Source of the DNA: Dermacentor variabilis | Taxonomy: Eukaryota > Arthropoda > Arachnida > Ixodida > Ixodidae | DNA: 64,000 nucleotides | NCBI RefSeq assembly: GCF_050947875.1 | Contig: NW_027460291.1 | Span: 30,813,589 to 30,877,588 of the forward strand | Reading direction: 5' to 3' | Part shown: piece after piece, positions 43,588 through 55,251 of the stretch | How positions within the stretch are numbered: position 1 is the stretch's first letter | Layout of the letters: each line of letters opens with the position of its first letter | Made by a program: the position numbers and the translations under genes | Notes under the pieces: generated by a model | Told to the model about the DNA's origin: nothing | The model's database searches: none | The model's input: the letters and a program-made list of their open reading frames with translations, nothing else

Positions 43588-46409
43588 CTGGAGAGCCAGT
43601 TCAGCTGCTTTGGAAGCCCATCCTCCATGCTGGTAGAGGGTGACCGCTTTCTCGAGACCATCTTGGCGCTGCTCGAAGTAGCGGGCCGCCTCAAGCGCTT
43701 CTTTGGGCGTTGCTTGCAACGCGAGGGTGTACAGCTGGTCGTCCATCTCGTTCTCCTTGCAGACCCTAATCGCGTTGCCGAACGCGCGCGCCCTCGCGAA
43801 GAAGTGAACCGCCTGCAGCACGTTGTCCTGGTTCTCCAGGTACCTCGCCAGGTGAAAGCACGCCGCCCGGTCTTCCGTCTCATTGGCGATGTCGCACGCC
43901 TTGTCCACGTTGCCGAAGTAGCAATGCACACGCAGCAGCGACAGGTAGTCCTGCGCGGCTTCGTAAAACTGCAACGCCGCCTCCATCTCGCCGATGCTCT
44001 CCATGTACTGCGCCCACCACTTCATCATGTCGGGACTTCCGCTGGCGCGAACGTATTGCTCTAGCGCCTGCGGATCGTCGAAGAGCATGCGAGGCACGTC
44101 GAACAGGTGCGTATCTGCTTTCTCATACGCTACCACCGCTTTCTCGACGTCGCCAGACGCCTCGAGGTGTTTGCCGTAGTTGTGGTACGTGGCCCGGAGA
44201 CGAATTCGGTCGTGCTGTCGAGCGACGTCTACGGCTCGCTCCCACTGACCTGAATCTTCTAGAACCCTGACCAACAGGTCGTAGCGACCGCAGCTGTAGA
44301 GCAATTCCTCCGCCTCCTGGACCATGCCGAGCTGGAGTGCCAAGATGGCAGTTTGCGCTTCCAGTTCGGGCTCAGTCTCCATGGCTCGTCTCAGGGACCA
44401 AGCCCCACGCGCGTGAGCCATTTTTCCGAGGCATATCTTGGCCACATCGAGCCGCTTGGTTCTCACACACATCCTCGCCATGTTCTCCCATACTGCTTCA
44501 TTTTTTATGGACTTTATGGCCTTGAAAGCCTCGTCCATGTCCCGCAGCGTCATGAAAAAGCTGAAAGTCATGATAGCGTCGCGGACGGTGTCGTCGCAGT
44601 CTTGAAAGCCGACGAAATCTCGCATCGGAAGCCGGAAGACATGCTTTGAACCAGGAGCTCTCTCAGCTGCGCCTGGCTCGTTGACGTCCCCAGAATGCTT
44701 GGCCAAAAGGTAAAAGAAAGGCACCTGCACGCCCATCAGTCTGAATTTGTCGTCAAGCGGGAAGACATCTTGCTCCAGAATGCCATGCTCTGTAGTTACA
44801 AACAGTGATACCACCACGACGTGTGGCTCTTGATTTCCCGGCGCATCGTTTTTCACACGTCCACCTGGGTTACTCCGAGCTTCGCAAACGAGCAGTCTAG
44901 GGTCGGTTTCGTCCCAGTAATGAGAAACCGGAGCTCGGTCGCGTACGGTGCCACTGGATGGCGAGTCGCTGTCAGCTTTTCCTTTTGTGCTTTCGCCGGT
45001 CGCGAAATTGAATTGGAACACTGAGTCGTCTTCTATGCTCCATACGTAAAGAATGCAGCCTTCGCGTCGTGTGCTCAGATGTTGCGCGCTGTCCTCTATA
45101 ACGAGAAGGCTCACTTTATTTCCGGTGCAGTTGCACTTAATGCTAGAAATTCTGTGCGGCACATCATGCCCCTTGGCAACAAGCGCTGTCTTTAGCTCTG
45201 CGTGAAGTTTAGCCTCCCGCCTGCTTAAGTCCCAGACGCGAACGTGTCCGTTTGATAAGCCAAGTGCGAGAAAGATTCCCGATATGTCGAGGCACACTGC
45301 ACTCACGTCGTCTTCCGAGACAGGGATCGCTTGCTTAAGGATGCCCTGAAAGGTCTTGGCGTTGAGCTTGCCGTTTTCCACAAGGTAGACGCTCGCGTCG
45401 TGCAGTCCAATAAGCGAAGAAGCCGTGTTCATAGCTCCTAAGAACTTGGCTGATTTACTACTCGGCAGGGTCTCGTAGAAGAACAGCCGCTTTCCGTTGG
45501 ACACGGCGATGTGGTGCCGACTGACGAATAGAGACTTCACAGGTATTTCGGTTTGCAGGATTATCTGACTGTTGCTGGAGACACCGTCCACAAATACTTG
45601 TTTGGCGGCTGTTTGAAGAGCGAGGCAGCCTTCCCGGAAACTGAAGCAAGCTTCCTGCTCGATCAGGAGAAACATATCCTCACTCGTTAGGGTGCCGGCA
45701 ATCCGGTGAGTCTCGGACCACGCCAGTTCTCGCAGGGGACTGCGCAAACTAGCGGCCAATTGCGACCGCCAATGTGCAGTGCCCGCGGCATTTTCGGTCA
45801 GCGTCCACACGACGACGCGGCCGCGGTTCGTGCCGACGATCAGGGTCCTTCCGAAAGCATCTGCGGCTATACAGGACACTGCTTCGCCGTAGTCCGCGTC
45901 TGGAAGCGAAAGCACCGTGGTCTCGCCGGTTTCGAGGTTCAGCAAGCGAACACTGGCTTCACCGGCCGCAATGCCAATGACTCCATCCTCCACTGCTACC
46001 CACGCGACCGCCATGTCTGTACCATGGCCGCTAATTTTGAAACGACTCTGCTCTGACAGCGAACCGTCGTCTGCGATGGCAAATTGGGCAAGGGTCAACG
46101 TGTCAGTGACGACTACGAGCGCGTCTCTGGAAACGTCGTGCAGAAGACGGGCGACACCTGCGTCCATCTGGTAGACGTCACCGCAGCTCCCGTTCTCACT
46201 GACGAAGTAGATTACTCCCGTCGTTGAGCCCACGTAGAAGTCATTGGAAGCTGCTTCGTTGTCTGCCAATTCAGAGGGCTGCTCGTTCCACTCAGGCTGC
46301 AGGAACACTTCCTCCTCGCCGCCATCGTGTGCCGGGGCGCTGGGCAAAACAGGACAGCGCAGTCGAGCACGGCATAGCGTCTTATACTTAAGCAGGGCGT
46401 CCCGCATAA
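43588..46409 (-). CDS. IFT140: IFT140, large internal exon
   Basis: A single exon of about 2822 bp, open throughout, encoding about 940 residues on the minus strand. Acceptor TTTTTTGCTCTAG before 46409 is my choice; the upstream boundary is less certain than the donor CTCTCCAG|GTAAAGC (43588). The N-terminal half is WD40 propeller sequence: DFYVGSTTGVIYFVSENG, AADAFGRTLIVGTNRGRVVVW, CLDISGIFLALGLSNGHVRVWDLSRREAKLHA. The C-terminal half is TPR solenoid: FSFFMTLRDMDEAFKAIKSI, NEAVWENMARMCV, KRLDVAKICLGKMAHARGAW, ATYHNYGKHLEASGDVEKA, YEKADTHLFDVPRML, KWWAQYMESIGEMEAALQFY and GNAIRVCKENEMDDQLYTLAL. This block order matches IFT140, a core IFT-A subunit. The first about 200 residues are missing and should lie in exons to the right. 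Confidence 0.93.
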
Positions 46410-46429
46410 CTAGAGCAAAAAATTTATAC

Positions 46430-47235
46430 ATGAAAAGCGCGTCGGAAGTGAATTGAACCTAACGCATACTATTCGCAATGACCTATAGTAACTCAGACAA
46501 TTCGTTTTCCCCATAACTCATTCATTAATTAAGTTTAATGACCCAACTTTTTCATTATTGGCTGACGAATCCAAGTATGATATACAGATTTGTAGAGCAC
46601 CTTCAGAAACCACCAATCGAGTTGCTTCCTTTAAGATACCTCTGACGTAGTCCTTTTTTCCGGGTTGCAAAAAAAGTCCGCGAAATATGAAAAAAAAAGC
46701 CACGTGACGGAGCGCTTGCGCAGTGGTATTGTGCTGCTATCAAGCGTGCGTTTGGTGAACAAGGTCGGCTCCCGTCGGATGACGGCGAATATGCATGCTA
46801 CTGGCCGAGCGCTGCCGATGAGATAAAGAACGCCCTGCCGCTTCCTCGTCGCTAGTCATGATGCAGCCGACCTTGTTCACCGAACGCACGCTTGAGAGCA
46901 GCACGACACCACTGCACAAGCGCTCCGTCACGTGGTTTTTTTTCATATTTCGCAGCATTTCTTTACAACCGGAAAAAAAGGACTACCTGAGAGGTATATT
47001 AAAAGAAACAACTCTATCGGTGGTTTCTGAAGGTGCTCTACAAACCTGCATATCATATTTGGGGTCGTCAGCCAATAATTATAAAGTTGGGTATTTAAAC
47101 TTAATTAATTAGTGAGTCATGGGGAAAACAAAAAAATTGTCTGAGTTACTATAGGCTACTGCGAATAATATGCGTTCGGTTTCATTCGCTTCCGACGCGC
47201 CTTTCATTTTTAACTTCTTGGTTCAATTTATGTGG
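46430..47235. mobile_element. Long-inverted-repeat (foldback/MITE) element
   Basis: The left arm 46430-46770 is repeated inverted at 46870-47210, with blocks shared in both arms: GACCTTGTTCACC-type centre ends, CGGAGCGCTTGTGCAGTGG, GGTAGTCC, GGTGGTTTCTGAAGGTGCTC, GGCTGACGA and CTCAGACAA. Identity is roughly 85 percent by eye; the spacer of about 100 bases is unrelated. The right end extends past the arm to TTTATGTGGGACACCCTGTA, a CAGGGTGTCCCACATAAA-type terminus. The left end lacks it, so it is truncated about 20 bases short of the IFT140 exon. No transposase is encoded. Confidence 0.8.
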
Positions 47236-48003
47236 GACACCCTGTATTGCTTATCGATATTCACCGAGTAGTATACCCAGAACATTTACTTAGTTACTTA
47301 CTTGAACCTCTACTCGTAGCGTTCGCAGCAAGTAAATCGAAATTCCTGCGGCGCGATCAGCCAGGCTAACATCTGCGACATATAGTTTGTATCTCTCTAT
47401 TTTGTGGCGCGGCAGCTGTCGCTACTGTAATGCGCCAAGCGCCAAGGGCAGGTTTGTGCTTTATGGCATAATAGCATATTGGCAGTGAAAAAGGGCGAGG
47501 CAACAAGGAAGTAGCGAAGCACAAGGAAGCGACGTGACTTTGAAATATAGTTTGGTTAGAGAAGCAATTAAACGAGTCTGCACAGTGTGTGCGATGTATC
47601 TGAACAAAGCGGTACGCTGTTCACGGATAAGACCCAGAACGCATTGTCGTACTAAACCGAATAAGTGTTGCGTGTTATTTAAGTTTGGTTACGATCAATA
47701 GCTGTGGAAATTATCAAATATTCTTTGTAATGTTGTTATCAATATTAGATAATTATCAAATACAAATACACAAATGTTACTCGCTAAGTTTGGTAGCCCG
47801 ATAAGAAGCATGCATTGGGTGCAATTGCTCCCAGCAAGCTCCTTATAACATAGGTATATTTTCCTGGTCTAAGAGAAGCCCGACAAATATGGAACGAATG
47901 ACGTCGCCTCTCACATGCGCGTTAATGCCATGTAATGCCCTCACAGATGTGTTCATGGAACAAGGCCGAAGTTTTGACCGCAACTCGAGTTTAATTCTGA
48001 GTT
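47236..48003. other. No gene recognised
   Basis: AT-rich from 47560. No motif-bearing frame. Presumed IFT140 intron. Confidence 0.4.
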
Positions 48004-48013
48004 ACTGGAAAAG

Positions 48014-48216
48014 AGAGTTATTGAGAGTTACAGAATGCATTCCAAGGAAGGGAAGCGTAGCACAGGGCGGCAGAAAGTTAGGTGGGCGGATGAGATTAAG
48101 AAGTTTGCAGGGACAACATGGCCACAATTAGTACATGACCGGGGTAGTTGGAGAAGTATGGGAGAGGCCTTTGCCCTGCAGTGGGCTTAACCAGGCTGAT
48201 GATGATGATGATGATG
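48014..48216 (+). mobile_element. RTE LINE, 203-bp 3' end with (TGA)n tail
   Basis: Plus strand encodes the RTE C-terminus in one frame with a frameshift: RSTGRQKVRWADEIKKFA, TTWPQLVHDRGSWRSMGEAF and ALQWA before the stop. It ends in CCAGGC(TGA)n. A 10-bp target duplication ACTGGAAAAG lies at 48004-48013 and 48217-48226. This is the same family as the fragments at 1421-2365 and 10797-11741, and it shows that this family's natural 3' tail is (TGA)n. Confidence 0.85.
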
Positions 48217-48226
48217 ACTGGAAAAG

Positions 48227-49053
48227 GTGTGCGTTGGTCAGAGGGGTTTTGTGCCTAAGTTATCTGTAAAGGACCAGTAAGGTAGACAGAACGCTGTGAC
48301 TGGTGTAAGGGTGCGCGATAGTAATTTTCAAAACCGAATCCAGTACGCATAAAATAATTTTAAAGTATGGTTTTTCGAATAACCTTCTTTCAACACAATG
48401 TTCCAATTCTGCAAAATTTTACTTACTGTAAAATTAAACCAACCACAGAAGATCCGAACGCTATGCATTGAAATAAGCTCCTATATTGTGGCAACGCCTG
48501 TAGAATATTCGAGGTTTTAGTTTTCCCTGTATTGAAGGTGCTATCTCGTAACCGTTTGTTAAATAAAACTCAGGCATTAAACTTCAATAAAAAGTTTGGC
48601 AAAATGGCAACTTCACGAGTGAAGTGAGAGTACCCGAGCAACTTGGAGAGCATAGTCAACAGAAACCTCCGTTATATAATGTAATAGATAAGCCTAGCTC
48701 TTCCCCATATGATAATACTAGAATGGTGGCACATGAACGTCGGTGTCACACGAGCATTGAGTAGCCAACATCGCCTCCAGATAAATGGTGTACTCATCAC
48801 GGTGCTACAAATGCTTCGGCTTCACGTGTTGTCCAAGGATGGAAAGGAGAAAAACGAAACCCTCGCCCTTTTAAATTATTTTTTTTTCGAGTGCTTGCTC
48901 GCCGGGCTGATTGTTCGAAAACTATGTGATAAATATATCGTGTTTCGAATATTACCTATTGGATTCTAATAGGTAATACTCGAATCGAATATTGCCTATT
49001 CGAAATTTTCGAATGTTCGCACACCCTAAACCCGTGTAAATGCGCGCCGCCTT
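48227..49053. other. No gene recognised; short palindromic TTCGAATATT motifs
   Basis: 48935-49015 contains repeated ATTACCTATT/CGAATATT/TTCGAA motifs that partly form inverted repeats. Otherwise AT-rich noncoding DNA. Confidence 0.45.
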
Positions 49054-49098
<45 letters not shown>

Positions 49099-49122
49099 AA
49101 TAATAATAATAATAATAATAAT
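49054..49122. repeat. (AAC)n(AAT)n microsatellite
   Basis: About 14 AAC units followed by about 9 AAT units. The 62-codon minus frame across it is a low-complexity artefact. Confidence 0.95.
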
Positions 49123-49829
49123 ATCAATATTAAAAAACACCGCTCACTAAGGACCGATGACGTAATTTTTTAATTTTTGAACTGAATTTACGATTATTTC
49201 ACGGTAGTATATTAGTAATTAGCTAGAAGAGGAAATGGAGGTGAAAGTAAATTTTTTTTATTCGCTCAGAAATCATAACACCTTTCAAATAAAACTCTAT
49301 ACATCCGATCGCAACGCTACTATACGTCTGCCAGTTCGAACAGCTTGCGTTTGGCCTAGTTGCTACAAATGCGCAACGATTGTCTGCACTCAGGTGGAGC
49401 AAAAAACTAACGCATCGTATAGTCGGCGAAGTAGCATCAAACCATGTATGTTTTTTTTGTTACATCACGCATACATCCCGCCTCGTTTTTAGGAAAGAAG
49501 TGCTGGAGCATCGAAGGTGCAGCTTGGAGGAGTGGCAGCTTTTATGAAAGCCGGATTGAGCGTTGAAATTCGATGATGAATATCTTAATTTAGGTGCGAT
49601 CTTCAAGATTGTTCAAAAATGGGGTTGCATTAAAATGTCACTGCCTCCAAATTGGCCATATAGACAACTACCTACAAGGCGCTACTAAACACTTATATCA
49701 CAGATATTCGTAAATTAGACTTCTGAAACTTCGAAAGCTTACGTTATTACCGCAAAAGTATGTCCGCCTGGCCTACTAACGCACCAGAAAAAAAACTCGT
49801 TCCCTACGCTATTGGACGTTTTATAATAC

Positions 49830-49833
<4 letters not shown>
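49123..49833. other. No gene recognised
   Basis: AT-rich, motif-free frames under 90 codons. May include the left flank or LTR of the gypsy element, but I cannot define it. Confidence 0.35.

Positions 49834-49908
<75 letters not shown>
49834..49908. repeat. (TA)n microsatellite
   Basis: About 37 TA units immediately before the gypsy element's 5' region. Confidence 0.95.
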
Positions 49909-49911
<3 letters not shown>

Positions 49912-50134
49912 TCAGCATTTCTGCGGACTTCATGTTCTTCTGTACAAAGTCATCAACAATCATCGGCTCGTGTTCGTTTCAGCGTCGGCGCCACTTTTCC
50001 TTCTTGGAATAAAGCGTCGTCTCGATCGTGCTATTTCAAGTGGTGGAGGCGCTTTAAGATCCCTTCGACCTCACTTCTCTTCAAGATCGCTCCTGGAGCT
50101 ACGTCTGGGACTCCGCTTACGCCAACAGGCCACC

Positions 50135-51280
50135 ATGTCGCAAGACCAGCCCGCAGCGTCCACCAGCTCGGTTCAAGTGCCAGCCACCCCAACTCCCAGC
50201 CCTGCCAACAACCTACATCGCGATCCTGAAATCTTCTCTGGCTTGCCTGTTGAGGACGTTGAAGACTGGCTCGACAACTACGATTGTGTCAGCGAGTACA
50301 ACAGCTGGAACGAGACATCGAGGTTAAACAACGTACCATTTTACGTCTCTCAAGTTACCAAGACATGGTTCGTGAATCACGAGAGACAATTCCGTGATTG
50401 GTCGTCTTTCAAGGAGCAGCTACGGAGGATTTTTGGCATACCCACGGTTCGTCGGAAGTTGCGAAAAAGAGGCTGTCTGAGCGCGTCCAGCATTATGGCG
50501 AGTCGTATACATCGTACATTGAGGACATCCTCGCGCTTTGCCGCCATGTCGACAGTGTCACGCCCGAAACTGGCCGCGTGCGACACCTTCTTAAGGGTAT
50601 AGGATCTACTGCCTTCAACGCACTCGCCGCTCAAAACTCTTCGACGGTGTCGGACGTCGTCTCCGTCTGTAAGCGCCTCGACGCCCTGCAATCAATCCGC
50701 TTGCAACCGGACTTTTCTGACAACCCTCTGGCAAACAGTATTGAACTCCGGTCTATCATTCGAGCTATATTTCGTGAGTAATTGCAAGCGCATGGCTCAC
50801 CCCCTTGCAGCAGCGCTCAGGTGCAACCTGCTTCTGCTGACCTGCGCGGCATTATACAGGAGGAATTGGCCTCCCTGCAGAACGCCCACCATGCCAACGC
50901 CTATCCTTGCCCACAACCGGCTTCTTACGCCCAAATTGCTGGAATGCCAGCCGCACCTTCTCCAATCACACCACCTGCGCCTGTTCACGATCACCTGACC
51001 CCTTTAGTCGCCCGAGCTCCGAACCCGCCTTACTACTCTGCCTGGCGTTTGTCGAGGCCTATCTGCTATTACTGCTGCTTTCGAGGACATATCTCCCTCT
51101 TTTGCCGACGCCGCAAGCAAAACGAACGTCGTGATTACGCTGCCTTTGAATGCGATGAGCCACCTCCTCGCGTCTACCGCACTTATAATGATAATCCTCC
51201 CGCTTGCCGATCTCCATCTCCGGCCGACTTCTCCAACACCACCCACAACACACGTGGCTCGAGACGCCGCTCCCCATAGC
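50135..51280 (+). pseudogene. gag of Ty3/gypsy element
   Basis: Start ATG at 50135 lies in a strong context (GGCCACCATGT). Ser/Pro-rich N-terminus, then capsid-like DWLDNYDCVSEYNSWNETSR, VTKTWFVNHERQFRDWSSFK and LSERVQHYGESYTSYIEDIL, GRVRHLLKGI, and a zinc knuckle CYYCCFRGHISLFC near 51064-51105. It is carried in three frames: shifts near 50450 and 50781 (a TAA). Confidence 0.75.
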
Positions 51281-51409
51281 CGCTCCGACGTTCTGTTTCG
51301 CCATGTCGGCCTGTCTCCCAACTCCATGTCCAGCGACTGGAAAAACCAATTCAATTTTTGGAGGGAAAATTGCATCGCCGCGAAGTGCTCCAAGTCCTCC
51401 TGAACGTCC

Positions 51410-53390
51410 GTCGAACATGTTAGTGGTGTCTGTCGAGGGTGTGCGTTTGTTAGGTCTGATTGACACGGCAGCTATCTATATATCTGTTACGCGTGCGGAC
51501 CTGTGCTCTCGTCTGCGGAAAGTGAAGACGCCTTATATTGGATCATCCTTGATTGGGGCTAATGGAGCAATCATTCGGCCATCAGCCCAATGTACAGCAC
51601 GCGTCTTCATGAAGGTATCCGTCATCACATTAAGTTCGCGATTTTATTCCCATGCGCTCATGAACTAAGTTTAGGTTGGGACTTCATCTCGTCAGCGTCC
51701 GCTTTAAACTCTTGCTGTCAACGTGTAGTTCATATGACCGTGACAGTTCATTGCAGCGGGAGTGCCGATGAGCCGCGACTACGTTTTCTCGCTGCTGCCG
51801 ATTCTGTACTGCCTCCCGGCCACGAGCAAATCATAACTCTCTCTTCTACGGACATCATCAATCGCGACGTGTTCATCACTCCATACGGCCGCTGTCTTTG
51901 CCGTGGGATTGTCGTCGCTTACCGCATGGTGCGGTTGAAAGAAAGCTCTGCATTAATCATCGCTTTAAACACGACCACTGAGACGATCCTCCTACCTCAA
52001 GGCTCTGCAGTGGCCTGTTATGTAGACACCCAACCAATCTCCCTGCTTGCCTCTCAAGCGCTTCCTCAACAGGGCAAATCTACTTCATCTGCCCTTGCTT
52101 CCGTGATAAGTCCTGACCTTACTGCTGCTCAGAGTGAAACGTTGTTAAAATTGCTCACGAAGCATGAGGCCTCATTTGATATGAATACTTCGTCAGTCGG
52201 ACAGACCTCCGTTGCCTCCCATTGTATCGACACCGATGGCCAGACTATTGTACGCCGTCATTCCTACCGAGTCTCATCGAGGAGATCGTCGCCGATAAGC
52301 TGAAAAGAGACATCATACGTCCTTCCGCCAGTTCTTCGTCATCACCCGCCGTTTTAGTGCCGAACAAGCATGGATCGGTACGATTTGGTGTTGACTACCA
52401 CGCGCTCAACAAGATCACCCGTAAGGATGTATATCCAATGCCCCGTATCGATGACGCCCTTGACCCTTTGCAAGACACGCAATATTTTTCCAGCCCTGAT
52501 CTTCGCTCCGGATATTGGTAAATTCCAATGCACGAAGCGGACAAATAAAATACTGGCTTTTCTACTCCGGACGATCTTTACGAGTTTAACGTAATGCCTT
52601 TCGGCCTATGCAATGCTCCCGCCACATATGAAAGAATGATTGACACTGTTCTTCGCGGCCTCAAGTGGAAAACCTGTCTACGTTGCGTCGACGACATCGT
52701 TGTGTTTCCCTTGACTTGCACTGACCATCTGCAACGCTTAGTGAAGTGCTCACATGCCATTCTAATGCCGGACTACAATTAAACACGAGGAAGTGCCGTT
52801 TCGCTAGCACAACGATTAAGTCCTAGGTCATCTCGTTAGCAAAGACGGCATCCAGCCCGATCCGGACAAAATTTCCGCAGTGCTCAACTTTCCACGCCCA
52901 CTTCGTGCAAAAGAACAGCGCAGCTTCCTTGGACTCGCCTCATACTTTCGACGCTTTATCCGGAACTTCGCCAGCATTGCCTCGCCCCTCCACAAGCTCC
53001 TTGTTAGTTTCAGTTCCTTCGATTGGAACGATCAGTGCGACGCCGCGTTCCAAGAACCCAAGCGCGCACTAACATCCCCACCTGTTCTCTGTCATTTTGA
53101 TGACAAGGCGCCCGCATTACTGCACACTGACGCTGGTGGTCAAGGAATTGGCGCCGTACTGCCGCAGCGCGACCACGAATTGTGCGAAAACATTGTTGCA
53201 TATGCAAGCCGCGTTACTTCTGCGGAAAAGAAGTACTCGATAACCGAACAAGAGTGTTTGGCTGTTGTCTCGTCCATTCAGAAATTTCGTCCATACCTCC
53301 ACGGTCGACATTTCACGGTTGTGACCGACCACCATGCGCTATGTTGGTTGTGGACAATCAAAAACTTGTCTGGACGCCTTGGCCGCTGAA
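51410..53390 (+). pseudogene. Protease, RT and RNase H of Ty3/gypsy element
   Basis: Protease LLGLIDTAA near 51455 (D-T-A where D-T-G is usual). RT: DYHALNKITRKDVYPMPRID, SSPDLRSGYW, FGLCNAPATYERMID and CVDDIVVF (the two catalytic Asp remain, the usual Tyr-Leu replaced by Cys-Val), then FLGLASYFRRFIRNFASIAS. RNase H: LLHTDAGGQGIGAVL, YASRVTSAEKKYSITEQEC and VVTDHHALCWL. At least six frameshifts or stops separate these blocks. Confidence 0.8.
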
Positions 53391-53829
53391 TACTCCGATT
53401 ACAAGCATATGATTTCGACGTCATATAAAAGTCCGGAAGGAAGCACCAAGATACCGGTGCTCTTTCACGATGCCTATTCCTACTATCATCGAGCACATCA
53501 GCATCACCTTGTCAATATGGCCGCACGTCTATTCGTGTATTACACCGATTTCCTCCTTGACTCCATCAAACCGCCCTTCAGTGCTTTCCACTCACCAGCG
53601 CGCCGATTCTTATTGCCATGGTACCATCAATCGCCTTAGCGGTATCATCAATCGCCTTAGCGGTGTTTCATCTCCACCCAATGCCATGCTACGGAGACAG
53701 TTGACTCAAACTGTTCAAGTTCGAAGACGACGTGCTCTATCGTTACATTTTTCCCCCGGAAGGCTATCGATGGGTTCCCATTCTACCGCGCTCTCTTCGC
53801 GCTGCAGTTCTGTAGGCCTCACACGATGA

Positions 53830-54736
53830 CCCTACGTCAGGCCACTTGGGTTACCACAAACCCACGAGCGCATACGCAGCCGATTCTTTTGGCCAGGTCT
53901 TTTTAGGAGCATTGCTAGACATCGTCACGTGGAGCGGCGTGTAAAGAACACAGTAGCAATAGTGTGCAAGGCGAAACTAACTTTTATTGGGCGAACCTTT
54001 GCCCACAAATACAGGCTGCACTTAAAGAACGGCGACAACGGCGAACGCAGTCGGCGATCTTCAAAATCTGATCAGCGGGTCAAGCGCGTCGGCTTTTATA
54101 CATCAGTCGTCGAATGTTCCAGACTAATCGCTGGGACCCGCGTGTCTTCCACAAAGTTCTACACCATTCGCGTCACGCGATGAAATCAGATAACACAAGG
54201 TTCGGCGACAACAGACAGTGGATAGAAGCATCGACAACCTTCCAGAAACTTCCAATACATGCAGGCGCGTCCCGCCCTGTGTGATAACATTTGTTAGGCG
54301 GCGAAACGTGGTCGCCCGATAAAGATAGGCAAGTGCACGTGTCAATATGTTGCCCCGTGCACGCTTTGTCAACACCGTAAGCGACCTACTACTGCTCCGG
54401 TCGGGACGCTACAACCACTTTCTTGTCCAACAGAACCCTTCTCTGTCGTCGGCAGTCACTTTTCGGGCCACGCCTACCTACTCCAAATGGCAGCAGATGG
54501 ATCGTCACTGCTGCTGACCACTTGACCCGGTTCGCTGAAACAGCCTCAGTACGTTCAGGAGCTGCCTCAGAAGAAGCGGGCTTCTTCTTGCAGGCTATCT
54601 GCTTAAGTCACGGGTCGCCTCACGTTCTTTTGAGCGACTGAGGCAAGGTATTTCTTTCAAGCACTCCTAATCAAGTTCTGCAAGCGTCCAACACCGTGCA
54701 CAAGGCGACGTCGAGCTACAGTCCACATCAAAATAC
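53830..54736 (+). pseudogene. Integrase, N-terminal half, of Ty3/gypsy element
   Basis: Zinc-binding domain: the His pair side with SRFFWPGLF-like sequence and IARH (53830-53922), then, beyond the solo LTR, CTLCQHRKRPTTAPVGTLQP. The catalytic core starts with FSVVGS and continues to LSHGSPHVLLSD near 54620, then SSYSPHQN at 54715-54736, which aligns with the YHPQ(T)NG block. The core continues at 61514 with HPQANGLIERFFRTL, so the LINE landed within this codon block. Confidence 0.75.
53923..54344 (-). mobile_element. Solo LTR (family X), in gypsy integrase
   Basis: 422 bp, very similar to 58775-59193 over its whole length. Inserted inside the integrase zinc-binding domain: the host reading passes from IARH to the CTLCQHRKRP block when it is removed. 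The flanks are ACAT and ATAT, an imperfect 4-bp duplication. LTR orientation is minus (AATAAA on the minus strand near 53990). Confidence 0.8.
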
Positions 54737-55251
54737 AAGCTCAAGAAAGCACTAGAACGTGCAGATTGGAGCGGTTATAAGATATAAAGAAATGGACCTC
54801 ACTTACCTCCTCGTGTGTTAAGCTTAAAAAGTGGCATTGGTCAAAAATGTGACGAGACAGTTTGTTTCCGCAAAGGTTTCATGGAGCATTTCAGTTTTTT
54901 TAACTCATTCTGTTGTTTATGATCATGTACTCATTTTTCGAAGAAGGCGGCGACTAGTGCGGACGTGGAAAGATCGGCTCCTGCTTTCGTAAATATTTTC
55001 GGTCTGCTTTTTGTGTCACCTACCGCTGCAATGCACGCCATTCGACACGGTTTCTTCTAAGGACTTCCTTCGGTGAGTGGCATTCGCGCGGGAATTGTGG
55101 AATTTTTTGTGTCGACCACGCCGCAGCGGCGCTAGGCGCGGGGAGGTTTAGGCCTAACCCGACGAAGAGGGGCATAATGCCCGAAGTAGAAATGGTGGTA
55201 GGATAGGAAATCTCCTCCGGAGAAGCCAACAGCCCAGGCTGGACGACAGCG

